A stretch of DNA of 64,000 bases, taken from Streptomyces sp. APSN-46.1. GTDB taxonomy: Bacteria > Actinomycetota > Actinomycetes > Streptomycetales > Streptomycetaceae. A program made the translations under genes and the position numbers. Under the pieces are notes generated by a model. That model saw only the letters and a program-made list of their open reading frames with translations. It had not been told where the DNA came from and searched no databases. Location of the stretch: NCBI RefSeq assembly GCF_022815725.1, contig NZ_JALGRF010000002.1, positions 248,001 through 312,000 of the forward strand, written 5' to 3'. Positions 1 to 7,781 of this stretch are shown piece after piece (position 1 is the stretch's first letter; every line of letters starts with the position of its first letter).

Positions 1-1
1 C

Positions 2-952
2 CTCACCACCGGCGCGCTGGTGGCGTACCTGCTCTACATCGACCTGTTCTTCGCCCCCGTCCAACAGCTCTCCCAGGTCTTCGACGGCTACCAGCAGGCC
101 ACCGTCTCCCTCGGCCGCATCCAGGACCTGCTGCGCGAGCCCACCACCACCCCCCGGCCGGCCGAGCCGCGCGAGGTGGGGGAGCTGAGCGGCGAGATCG
201 CCTTCGAGAACGTCCGCTTCGCCTACGGCACCGCCGAGGAGCGGGGCGAGAAGGGCGAGGCACTGGCCGGAATCAGCCTGCGGATACCCGCCGGCCAGAC
301 CGTCGCCTTCGTCGGCGAGACCGGCGCGGGCAAGTCCACGCTGGTCAAGCTCGTGGCCCGGTTCTACGACCCGACCTCCGGCCGGGTCACCGCCGATGGC
401 GCCGATCTGCGGGAGCTGGACCTGACGGCGTACCGCCACCGGCTCGGAGTCGTCCCGCAGGAGCCGTACCTCTTCCCGGGGACGGTCCGCGACGCCATCG
501 CCTACGGGCGGCACGAGGCGAGCGACGCCGAGGTGGAGGCGGCGGCCCGCGCGGTCGGCGCCCACGACATGATCGCGACCCTGGACGGCGGCTACCTGCA
601 CTCCGTCGCCGAGCGCGGCCGCAACCTCTCGGCCGGCCAGCGGCAGCTGATCGCGCTGGCCCGCGCCGAACTCGTGGACCCGGACGTGCTGCTGCTCGAC
701 GAGGCCACCGCCGCGCTCGACCTGGCCACCGAGGCCCAGGTCAACCAGGCCACCGACCGGCTCGCGGGCAAGCGCACCACCCTGGTCGTGGCACACCGGC
801 TGACCACCGCCGCCCGCGCCGACCGGGTCGTGGTGATGGACCGCGGCCTGGTCGTGGAGGACGGCTCGCACGCCGAACTCCTGGCCCGCGGCGGCCGGTA
901 CGCCGAATTGTGGCGAACCTTCATCGGGGAGGACGAGCGGGCCGCCGCCTGA
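2..952 (+). CDS. ABC exporter, ATP-binding/permease protein (5' end cut off)
   Basis: The reading frame is open from the window edge, so this is the C-terminal part of a longer protein. The first ~45 residues match the end of a type I exporter membrane domain and the rest is a complete ATPase domain: Walker A GETGAGKST, signature LSAGQRQ, Walker B VLLLDEAT and an H-loop in VVAHRLTT. Such half-transporters work as homo- or heterodimers exporting lipids, peptides or drugs; the substrate cannot be told. Heterodimeric exporters are usually paired with a second half-transporter, which would lie outside the window. A good hairpin follows the stop codon. The family call is secure. Confidence 0.9.
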   Translation, partial: LTTGALVAYLLYIDLFFAPVQQLSQVFDGYQQATVSLGRIQDLLREPTTTPRPAEPREVGELSGEIAFENVRFAYGTAEERGEKGEALAGISLRIPAGQTVAFVGETGAGKSTLVKLVARFYDPTSGRVTADGADLRELDLTAYRHRLGVVPQEPYLFPGTVRDAIAYGRHEASDAEVEAAARAVGAHDMIATLDGGYLHSVAERGRNLSAGQRQLIALARAELVDPDVLLLDEATAALDLATEAQVNQATDRLAGKRTTLVVAHRLTTAARADRVVVMDRGLVVEDGSHAELLARGGRYAELWRTFIGEDERAAA

Positions 953-958
953 GCCCCG

Positions 959-986
959 GGCCCGCGCCTTCCCCCGGGCGCGGGCC
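959..986 (+). terminator. Hairpin terminator after the ABC exporter
   Basis: A perfect 10-bp inverted repeat (GGCCCGCGCC at 959-968, GGCGCGGGCC at 977-986) with an 8-nt loop starts 6 bases after the TGA. There is no U-tract, which is common for Streptomyces terminators. Confidence 0.6.
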
Positions 987-1101
987 GCGCGGGCCCTCGG
1001 TATCAACCAGCCGACGTTTGCCGCGTGCAACCATCCGGGGGGTCCACGCGTCGTACGGGCGTACGTACGCCCGTATCGCGTGCGACTGATCGGGGGGCAG
1101 G

Positions 1102-1503
1102 GTGCTGTACGGAGGCAAGAGGATCGGCCGACGGGCCGTAGTTCTGGGCGTGTTCGGGTCGGCTCTGTGGTTCTGCGTCGGCGGGCTGGTGATGGCGTCT
1201 CCCGCGCAGGCCGCGAGCGGGGCCTGCCCGGGGCGGCTGGTGAGCTCGCTGCCGTTCTCCACAGGTGAGGTGCGCGTCTACAAGAGCCGCACGCAGGCCT
1301 GCGCCATGACCGTCGCCAACCGGCCCGGCCAGCGCCGCCACATGTCGGTGAGCATCCAGCCCCGGGGCGGAGTGCCCGTCCGCGATTCCGGGCAATTCAC
1401 CCGGTATGCCGGACCTGTCGCCGTCGGTGCCATCAACCGCTGCGTGTACGTCAAGGGGAGCGTGGGCGCCGGATCGGTCGATTCCGGCTGGATCCTGTGC
1501 TGA
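1102..1503 (+). CDS. Small secreted protein, SpaA-like pattern
   Basis: A 133-aa protein with GTG start. It has a signal peptide: basic KRIGRR, a hydrophobic run, then ASPAQAA as the likely cleavage site near residue 38. The mature domain is about 95 aa with four cysteines (near residues 42, 69, 113, 133), enough for two disulfides. The order of Cys, Tyr and Gly, including FTRYAGPV and a Cys at the extreme C-terminus, recalls the spore-associated protein SpaA of Streptomyces, but this comparison is from memory. Monocistronic, between two terminator-like regions. Function unknown. Confidence 0.7.
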   Translation: MLYGGKRIGRRAVVLGVFGSALWFCVGGLVMASPAQAASGACPGRLVSSLPFSTGEVRVYKSRTQACAMTVANRPGQRRHMSVSIQPRGGVPVRDSGQFTRYAGPVAVGAINRCVYVKGSVGAGSVDSGWILC

Positions 1504-1664
1504 GTGCGGCCCGTCCTTCCGGCCGATCCCGATCCCGATCCAGTCTGCCCCGTCTGTCCCGTCTGGCCTGAAAGGCAGGTCCCGGCGGCCCAACTGGGTC
1601 TGGCCATTTATGTGTTGATCCCGCTAGGTTCACGCGCACCGCAGTGAACTGAAGGGGAGGGTCA

Positions 1665-3101
1665 ATGCGCAAGTCGCTCGGATGGCTGCTGTCGCTCGTG
1701 GTGCTCATCGGCACCATGGGTGCGGCCGGATTCACGGCTCAGGCGGCCACCGCCGCCGGGCCTGAGGCCGGCGCGGACATCAAGGATCAGATTCTCGCCG
1801 TTCCGGGGATGAGTCTGGTCGAGGAGAAGCCGTACCCGGGGTACCGCTTCTTCGTCCTGAACTACGTACAGCCCGTGGACCACAAGAACCCCTGGAAGGG
1901 CACCTTCAAGCAGCGCCTGACGCTGCTGCACAAGGACACGTCCCGCCCCACGGTGTTCTTCACGTCCGGCTACAACGTCAACACCAACCCGCGCCGCAGT
2001 GAGCCGACGACCATCGTCGACGGCAACCAGGTGTCGATGGAGTATCGATTCTTCACGCCCTCCCGGCCCGATCCGGCCAACTGGGCGAACCTGGACATCT
2101 GGCAGGCCGCCAGTGACCAGCACCGCATCTTCACCGCCCTGAAGAAGATCTACACCAAGAACTGGCTCGCCACGGGCGGCAGCAAGGGCGGCATGACGGC
2201 CACCTACTTCGAGCGCTTCTACCCGCGTGACATGGACGGTGTCGTCGCGTACGTCGCGCCCAACGACGTCGTCAACAACGAGGACTCGGCCTACGACCGG
2301 TTCTTCACCAAGGTCGGCACCAAGGAGTGCCGCGACAAGCTGAACGCCGTGCAGCGCGAGGCGCTCGTGCGCCGCGACGCGCTGGAGGTCAAGTACGCGG
2401 CCGCCGCCGCCGAGAACGGCTGGACCTTCACCACGGTCGGCAACCTCGACAAGGCCTACGAGGCCGTCGTCCTCGACTACGTGTGGGCCTTCTGGCAGTA
2501 CAGCCTGCTCGCCGACTGCGCCGCCGTCCCGACGGCCGCCACCGCGAGCGACCAGGAGATCTGGGACTCGATCGACGCGATCTCCGGCTTCTCCGCCTAC
2601 GCCGACCAGGGCCTTGAGACGTACACGCCGTACTACTACCAGGCGGGCACGCAGCTCGGCTCGCCCGACATCAAGATGCCGCACCTGGGCAATCTGAGCC
2701 GCTACGGCTACCAGCCGCCGCGCAACTTCGTGCCCCGCGACATCCCGATGACCTTCCAGCCGAAGGTCATGGCGAGCGTGGACAACTGGGTCCGCGACAA
2801 CGCCAACCAGATGCTGTTCGTGTACGGGCAGAACGACCCGTGGGGTGCCGAACCGTTCCACCTCGGCTACGGGACGCGCGACAGCTACGTGATGACCGCC
2901 CCCGGCGCCAACCACGGGGCCAACGTCGCCAAGCTGCTGGACGGCGAGCGCGAGCTGGCCACCGCCAAGATCCTCCAGTGGGCGGGAGTGGCCCCGGCCG
3001 CCGCGCTCACCGGCGAGGCCAAGGCGGCGGCGCCGCTGGCCACGCCGGACGCCCAGCTCGACCAGCGCGACCTGGAGCGCGAGCCGCAGCTGCGGCCGTA
3101 G
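1665..3101 (+). CDS. Secreted S28-family tripeptidyl aminopeptidase
   Basis: A 478-aa exported serine peptidase that should release tripeptides from protein N-termini outside the cell. ATG start is preceded by a clear site (AAGGGGAGGG). A signal peptide (MRKSLGWLLSLVVLIG, Ala-x-Ala region near residue 28) is followed by an alpha/beta-hydrolase-type peptidase. GGSKGG places the nucleophile at Ser173; Asp391 (in NDPWG) and His417 (in ANHGAN) are spaced as the other triad members. This matches the Streptomyces S28/PS-10 group. It faces the GH3 gene convergently, 58 bp away. Confidence 0.88.
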   Translation: MRKSLGWLLSLVVLIGTMGAAGFTAQAATAAGPEAGADIKDQILAVPGMSLVEEKPYPGYRFFVLNYVQPVDHKNPWKGTFKQRLTLLHKDTSRPTVFFTSGYNVNTNPRRSEPTTIVDGNQVSMEYRFFTPSRPDPANWANLDIWQAASDQHRIFTALKKIYTKNWLATGGSKGGMTATYFERFYPRDMDGVVAYVAPNDVVNNEDSAYDRFFTKVGTKECRDKLNAVQREALVRRDALEVKYAAAAAENGWTFTTVGNLDKAYEAVVLDYVWAFWQYSLLADCAAVPTAATASDQEIWDSIDAISGFSAYADQGLETYTPYYYQAGTQLGSPDIKMPHLGNLSRYGYQPPRNFVPRDIPMTFQPKVMASVDNWVRDNANQMLFVYGQNDPWGAEPFHLGYGTRDSYVMTAPGANHGANVAKLLDGERELATAKILQWAGVAPAAALTGEAKAAAPLATPDAQLDQRDLEREPQLRP

Positions 3102-3143
3102 CACGTAGGTCAGGCGCAGGCCAGGGCCCACGGGTTGTCGTAC

Positions 3144-3158
3144 GCGGGGTACCGCCCC
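3144..3158. terminator. Small hairpin between convergent genes
   Basis: CGGGG-TACCG-CCCCG lies between the stops of the peptidase (3101) and the GH3 glycosidase (3160). The 5-bp stem is short, so a terminator role is only plausible. Confidence 0.3.
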
Positions 3159-3159
3159 G

Positions 3160-4953
3160 TCAGTCGTACGCCAGCCCGTGGCCCAGCGGGTAGCGGCCCG
3201 GCACCGGGACCGGGAGGTGGCCGGCCGGCCGGGCCGCCCCCGTGAGGACCCGGGCCGCCGCCCGCATCTCCACATCCGTCCACGAGTACGTCGCCAGCTC
3301 CGCCGCGCACCGCGGCAGCCGGGCGCAGTCGTACGGGTTGCGGATCGCCACCGCGACCACCGGCACCCCGGTGGCCAGCAGCTCCGCGACCAGAGTGCGC
3401 TGCGGACTGTCCCCCTCCGGGACGTTGTACGTGCACACCAGCACCGCCGCGTTGCCGGGAGCCGCCGCCACCGCCCGCGCGGGCGGTACGGCCGTCGCCC
3501 GGCAGCCCAGGGCGGTCAGCTCCCGCGCCAGTACCGCCGTAGGGGGTCCCGTCGTACCGCTGGGGGACGCCGGGTCGGTCCCGGTGACCAGCAGCTTGGG
3601 CGCGGCCTTCGGATCCAGCGGCAGCAGCCGCGCCGGATTGGCCAGCAGGGTCGTCGTACCGGCCGCGATCTCGTCGGCGGCCGCCAGATGGGCGGCCGTG
3701 CCCGCCGTCGCGTCCACCCGCTCCGCCGTCGTGTACGGGTCGAGGAACAGGCCCCGGCGGGCCTTGAGTTCCAGGATGCGCAGCACCGACTCGTCGATCC
3801 GGGCCTCCGACAGCTCGCCCGCCTCGACGGCGGCCAGCACGGCGCGCTGCGCCAGCGCCAGGTCCGGCGCGTTCAGCAGCTGGTCGCAGCCGGCCTTCAG
3901 GGCCAGCACCGGGACCCGGTCGTCCCCGTACTTCTGGCGTACCCCGGCCATGTCGAGCGCGTCGGTGACCACCACCCCCCGGAAGCCGAGGCGTTCGCGC
4001 AGGATCCCGGTCACGATCGGCCGCGAGAGGGTCGCCGGGTCCCCCGACGGGTCGAGCGCGGGGAAGACGATGTGCGCCGTCATCACCGCGTCCACGCCCG
4101 CCTCGACGGCCGCGCGGAACGGCGGTTCGTCCAGCTCCTCCCACCGCTCGCGGCTGTGCCGCATCACCGGCAGCCCCACATGGCTGTCGGTCTCGGTGTC
4201 CCCGTGGCCGGGGAAGTGTTTGGCGGTGGCGGCCACCCCGGCGCCCTGGTAGCCGCCGACCTGGGCGGCGACCAGCCCCGCCACCGCGCGCGGGTCGGAG
4301 CCGAAGGACCGTACGCCGATCACCGGATTGGCCGGGTTCACGTTCACGTCGGCCACCGGCGCGTAGTCCTGCCGGATGCCCATCGCGGCCAGCTCGCCGC
4401 CCGCGATGCGCGCGGCCCGGCGGGCGTCGTCGGTGGAACCCCGCGCACCCAGCGCCATCGCGCCCGGAAGCAGGGTCGCCGGCTTCCCGATCCGGGCGAT
4501 GATTCCGTGCTCCTGGTCGGTGGAGAGCAGCAGCGGGATGCCGGAGCCGGTGTCGGCGGCCGCCCGCTGGAGCCCGTTCGACAGCTCGGCGATCTGGTGC
4601 GGGGTGCGGGTGTTGTGGGCCCAGCCGAAGTAGATGACCCCGCCGAGGCGGTAGCGGGAGACCACCTCGGCGGCCGTGCGGACCCCGAACTGGGCCAGGT
4701 TCTTCTCGGCGTCCTCCGGATCGGGATCGGTCGCCGAATGCCCGTACGCCCGGGATACGAAGAGCTGCCCGACCTTCTCCTCCAGGCTCATCCGGCCCAG
4801 CAGCCGGGCCGGGGTCCGGTCGCGCGCGCGGTCCCCGGGGCGCCCGTCGTCGGGCGCCGCCCGGGAGCCCAGGGCGACGGCGGCCCCGCCGGCGGTGACG
4901 GCGGCGATGGCGGCGGCGGTGATCAGGGTCCGGCGGGAGGCGTGAGAGGGCAC
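3160..4953 (-). CDS. Tat-exported glycoside hydrolase family 3 protein (beta-N-acetylhexosaminidase-like)
   Basis: A GH3 enzyme with the NagZ-like signature KHFPGHGDTETDSH (His/Asp pair of the bacterial hexosaminidase branch) and VVVTDALDM holding the nucleophile Asp, followed by a C-terminal alpha/beta domain. It probably releases N-acetylglucosamine from cell wall or chito-oligosaccharides. I chose GTG at 4953 (597 aa), which gives a short n-region and a twin-arginine signal SRRTLITAAAIAAV; an ATG at 5028 would add 25 Arg-rich residues and overlap the LysR gene more. With the later start the 3' end of the LysR gene still lies close upstream on the same strand. Product class is well supported; substrate is inferred. 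Confidence 0.85.
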   Translation of the reverse strand: MPSHASRRTLITAAAIAAVTAGGAAVALGSRAAPDDGRPGDRARDRTPARLLGRMSLEEKVGQLFVSRAYGHSATDPDPEDAEKNLAQFGVRTAAEVVSRYRLGGVIYFGWAHNTRTPHQIAELSNGLQRAAADTGSGIPLLLSTDQEHGIIARIGKPATLLPGAMALGARGSTDDARRAARIAGGELAAMGIRQDYAPVADVNVNPANPVIGVRSFGSDPRAVAGLVAAQVGGYQGAGVAATAKHFPGHGDTETDSHVGLPVMRHSRERWEELDEPPFRAAVEAGVDAVMTAHIVFPALDPSGDPATLSRPIVTGILRERLGFRGVVVTDALDMAGVRQKYGDDRVPVLALKAGCDQLLNAPDLALAQRAVLAAVEAGELSEARIDESVLRILELKARRGLFLDPYTTAERVDATAGTAAHLAAADEIAAGTTTLLANPARLLPLDPKAAPKLLVTGTDPASPSGTTGPPTAVLARELTALGCRATAVPPARAVAAAPGNAAVLVCTYNVPEGDSPQRTLVAELLATGVPVVAVAIRNPYDCARLPRCAAELATYSWTDVEMRAAARVLTGAARPAGHLPVPVPGRYPLGHGLAYD

Positions 4954-4963
4954 GCGCCGGACC

Positions 4964-5995
4964 CTACTGCGGCGCCGGGCCCGCGGGGCGGGGGACACTC
5001 GCCGGATCGCCCGGAAGTGGGGCCTCATGGGCTAGGCGGTCTCGGCGAGGTGCCGTGCCGGGCGGCGGGGAGGCGTGCCCCACCTCCCCGAGACCGCTTA
5101 CGGACGGCCAGTGCTCCCGAAGCGTCCGGACGGCCTCCGTGATCGCCGGCCGCCGCGCGGCCCCGGCCCGCCACAGGGCGTACAACCTGCGTACGGGGGC
5201 CGGTTCGAGCGGTACGGCCACCGCCCCGGGCGGCAGCGGCCCGGTGCCGAGCCGCGGTACGACGGCCACCCCGAGCCCGGCCGCGACCAGCGCCACGATG
5301 GTGTGGTTCTCCTCGGCGACATGCGCGATGTCGGGCTCGAACCCGGCGGTGCGCAGGGTGCGCATCAGCCAGTCGTGGCAGACGCGGCCGGGCGGCTGGC
5401 ACACCCATCGCTGGCCGCCGAGGTCCGCCCGGCGGATCACCCGGCGGGTGGTGAACGGGTGGCTCCCGGGTACGACGAGCTCGCAGCGGTCGTCCCCGAT
5501 CACCGCCTGCTCGACGCCCTCGGGGGCCGGCAGCGGGGCGATGTCCCAGTCGTGCGCCACCGCCAGATCGGTGACGCCCCGGGCCACCAGGTCCACCGAG
5601 AGGTGGGGGTCCACCTCCGTGAGGCGTACGTCCAGCGCGGGATGCCGACGGGCCAGGTCCGCCAGCACCCCCGGCAGCAGCCCGCGCGCGGCCGAGGCGA
5701 AGGCGGCCACCCTCAGCAGCCCGCTCGGCTGTCCGCGCCGCTCCTCCAGGGTGGTTTCGGCCCGCTCTACGATCGCCAGCAACTCCTGTGCCGTGTCGGC
5801 CAGATGGCGGGCCTCCTCGGTGAGCGCGACCCCGCGCCCGCGCCGCTCCAGCAGCGTGGTCCGGGTCTCCCGCTCCAGCTTGGCGATCTGCTGGGAGACG
5901 GCCGAGGGGGTGTAGCCGAGGGCGGCCGCCGCGCCCGCGACCGAACCGTGGACGGAGACGGCGTGCAGGGCGCGCAGCCGGGAGAGGTCGAGCAT
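4964..5995 (-). CDS. LysR-family transcriptional regulator
   Basis: A LysR-type regulator: N-terminal winged HTH (MLDLSRLRALHAVSVHGSV, then a recognition helix around YTPSAVSQQIAKLE) and a two-lobed ligand domain starting near residue 90. ATG at 5995 gives 343 aa; an in-frame ATG three codons upstream (6004) is equally possible, and weak ribosome sites do not decide. It is transcribed away from the EamA exporter with about 110 bp between starts, the classic layout for a LysR protein controlling its divergent neighbour. The C-terminal ~30 residues are Pro/Arg-rich and unlike the family. Effector unknown. Confidence 0.88.
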   Translation of the reverse strand: MLDLSRLRALHAVSVHGSVAGAAAALGYTPSAVSQQIAKLERETRTTLLERRGRGVALTEEARHLADTAQELLAIVERAETTLEERRGQPSGLLRVAAFASAARGLLPGVLADLARRHPALDVRLTEVDPHLSVDLVARGVTDLAVAHDWDIAPLPAPEGVEQAVIGDDRCELVVPGSHPFTTRRVIRRADLGGQRWVCQPPGRVCHDWLMRTLRTAGFEPDIAHVAEENHTIVALVAAGLGVAVVPRLGTGPLPPGAVAVPLEPAPVRRLYALWRAGAARRPAITEAVRTLREHWPSVSGLGEVGHASPPPGTAPRRDRLAHEAPLPGDPASVPRPAGPAPQ

Positions 5996-6039
5996 GCGGC
6001 CCATCGTAGGCAGCTCCGCCGCACCCGGCACCCGTAAGT

Positions 6040-6050
6040 GATGCTTCATC
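6040..6050. promoter_or_regulatory. Candidate LysR operator
   Basis: GATG-CTT-CATC is a short dyad in the divergent LysR/EamA intergenic region, where a LysR protein would be expected to bind. The match is short, so it is a guess from position and symmetry. Confidence 0.3.
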
Positions 6051-6106
6051 CATTCCGGAAGAGATCTGTGCTGGTGCTACATGGTCCGGGCGCCGATGCT
6101 CGGAGC

Positions 6107-7063
6107 ATGCGTCCCGTACACACCGCACTCGCCGTACTTATCGCCGCTGTCTGGGGGTTCAACTTCGTCGTCATCGAGATCGGCCTCGGCCACTTCCCGC
6201 CGCTGCTGCTGTCCGCCCTGCGCTTCCTCGTCGCCGCCGTGCCCGCCGTGTTCTTCGTCGGGCGGCCCACGGTGGCCTGGAAGTGGATCCTCGGGGTCGG
6301 AGCGGCCCTCGGCATCGCCAAGTTCGGCCTGCTCTTCACCGGGATGGACGCGGGGATGCCGGCCGGGCTGTCCTCGCTCGTGCTCCAGATCCAGGCCGTC
6401 TTCACCGCAGTCCTCGCCTCCGTCGTGCTGCGCGAACGGCCCGGTCGGGTGCGGCTGCTCGGCATGGGCGTGGCGCTCGCCGGGATCGCCGTCGCCGCCT
6501 GGGACGGCGGGACCTCCGGGCCGGTGCTCGGCTTCACGCTGGTCGTCGCGGCCGCCGCCTGCTGGGGCGTGTCCAACGTACTGACCCGCAAGGCGTCGCC
6601 GCCCGACGCGATGAACTTCATGGTGTGGGTCTGCACGGTCCCGGTGCTGCCGCTGCTCGCGCTCTCGCTGCTGCTGGAGGGGCCCGAGCGGGACCTGGCC
6701 GCGCTGCGCGGCCTGGACTGGTCCGGAGCGGCCGTCATCGGGTACGTGGCGTGGGTGTCCACCGTGTTCGGCTTCGGCGCCTGGAGCTACCTGATGCGCC
6801 GCTACCCGGCCTCCTCGGTCGCGCCGTTCTCGCTACTGGTGCCGGTGTTCGGGATGTCCTCGGCCGCGCTGGTCCTGGGGGAGGGGATCTCGGGGCCGCG
6901 CTGGGTGGCGGCGGTGCTGCTGGTCGGCGGGGTGGCGCTCACCTCGCTGGCCCCGGCCCGGGCGGTTGTCCGTACCCCCGCTGTCCGTACCCCCGCTGTC
7001 CGTACCGCCGGGGTCAGCGCGGGGAGTTCTCCCGCAGCGGCAGCCGCCAGTCCTGCCCCGTGA
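6107..7063 (+). CDS. EamA/DMT-superfamily metabolite exporter
   Basis: A polytopic membrane protein of 318 aa with two EamA repeats and about ten membrane segments (first VHTALAVLIAAVWGFNFVVIEIGL). Family members export amino acids, cysteine derivatives or other small metabolites. I chose ATG at 6107, which has CGGAG 3 bases before it and starts at the first membrane helix; an upstream in-frame ATG at 6038 would add a non-family leader. Probably controlled by the divergent LysR regulator. The C-terminus carries an in-frame 15-bp triplication and the last ~50 bases overlap the convergent GNAT gene. Confidence 0.88.
   Translation: MRPVHTALAVLIAAVWGFNFVVIEIGLGHFPPLLLSALRFLVAAVPAVFFVGRPTVAWKWILGVGAALGIAKFGLLFTGMDAGMPAGLSSLVLQIQAVFTAVLASVVLRERPGRVRLLGMGVALAGIAVAAWDGGTSGPVLGFTLVVAAAACWGVSNVLTRKASPPDAMNFMVWVCTVPVLPLLALSLLLEGPERDLAALRGLDWSGAAVIGYVAWVSTVFGFGAWSYLMRRYPASSVAPFSLLVPVFGMSSAALVLGEGISGPRWVAAVLLVGGVALTSLAPARAVVRTPAVRTPAVRTAGVSAGSSPAAAAASPAP
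6968..7012 (+). repeat. 15-bp tandem repeat, three copies
   Basis: GTCCGTACCCCCGCT occurs at 6968 and 6983, and a third copy with three changes at 6998. It encodes VRTPA-VRTPA-VRTAG near the C-terminus of the EamA exporter, beyond the last membrane helix. Confidence 0.85.
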
Positions 7064-7544
7064 GGGTGACGCCGTACGAGCGGTGCGGGCGCTCGGCGAC
7101 CAGGGTGAAGCCGGCGCGCTCGTACAGGGAACGGGCCTCGCGCAGTACGTCGTTGGTCCAGAGCACCAGTTCGCGGTAGCCGGCCGAACGGGCGAACGCG
7201 ACGACGGTGTCGACCAGCAGGGTGCCGATGCCGTGGCCGCGGCCGGCCGGCTCCACCAGGAGCAGCCGCAGCCGGGCGGTCCCGGGCGCGCCGTCCTCCC
7301 GTACGCACATCACCGAGCCGACCGGCACTCCGTCCAGCTCGGTGATCCAGACGCGCTCCAGGTGGGGGTCGTGGTCCTCGGCGAAGTCCGCGACGATCCG
7401 GGCCACCAGGCCCTCGAACTCCTGGTTCCAGCCGTACTCGGCGGCGTAGAGCGCGCCGTGCCGCTGGACGATCCAGCCGAGTTCGCCGGCCTGCGGATCC
7501 CGCAGCCGGACCGGTGTGGCGGAGGTGTCACCAGGGTGCTCCAT
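7014..7544 (-). CDS. GNAT-family N-acetyltransferase
   Basis: A 176-aa Gcn5-type acetyltransferase. The acetyl-CoA loop is in VEPAGRGHGIGTLLVDTVV and a typical C-terminal strand-helix follows (LWTNDVLREARSLYERAGFTLV). The sequence resembles the acetyltransferase half of MarR-GNAT fusion regulators, but no HTH part is present. ATG at 7544; no clear ribosome site, and an AT-rich TATATT-like element lies only ~9 bases upstream, so it may be read from a leaderless mRNA. The 3' end overlaps the EamA gene by 50 bp. Substrate unknown. Confidence 0.82.
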   Translation of the reverse strand: MEHPGDTSATPVRLRDPQAGELGWIVQRHGALYAAEYGWNQEFEGLVARIVADFAEDHDPHLERVWITELDGVPVGSVMCVREDGAPGTARLRLLLVEPAGRGHGIGTLLVDTVVAFARSAGYRELVLWTNDVLREARSLYERAGFTLVAERPHRSYGVTLTGQDWRLPLRENSPR

Positions 7545-7570
7545 GGAGCCAAATATAAATCTTCGGCTCC
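7545..7570. promoter_or_regulatory. AT-rich element inside a 6-bp dyad upstream of GNAT
   Basis: GGAGCC and GGCTCC flank AAATATAAATCTTC directly before the GNAT start. AT-rich DNA is rare here; on the minus strand TATATT could be a -10 box and the dyad an operator. Confidence 0.35.
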
Positions 7571-7672
7571 GCGTGCAACCGTCCGGGCGGATCGAGGGTC
7601 ATATGGTGCGTCGGTACTTCCGGGAGGGGATCTGGGGGGATCGGGAAGTCCGACGGGGAGGGGTAACCGTGA

Positions 7673-7700
7673 GGGGGTCCGGCCGCGAGGCCGGACCCCC
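7673..7700. terminator. Perfect 12-bp stem-loop, GCGA tetraloop
   Basis: GGGGGTCCGGCC at 7673-7684 and GGCCGGACCCCC at 7689-7700 enclose GCGA, a stable GNRA loop. It lies between the divergent GNAT and recD2 genes, 80 bp before recD2, so it cannot simply end either one. It may close a short unannotated transcript or act as a leader structure of recD2. Confidence 0.5.
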
Positions 7701-7781
7701 TTCTCGGTTCTCCGGCCTCCCCGTTCCCCGAGTTGTCCACAGGCCGGGCGGGCTGTCGGCGCCTGGCGGTAGTTTCGTGTC

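Noticed and set aside
1662-3275. Long open frame antisense to the S28 peptidase
   Set aside because: High GC makes long shadow frames; the plus-strand gene has signal peptide, triad and ribosome site.
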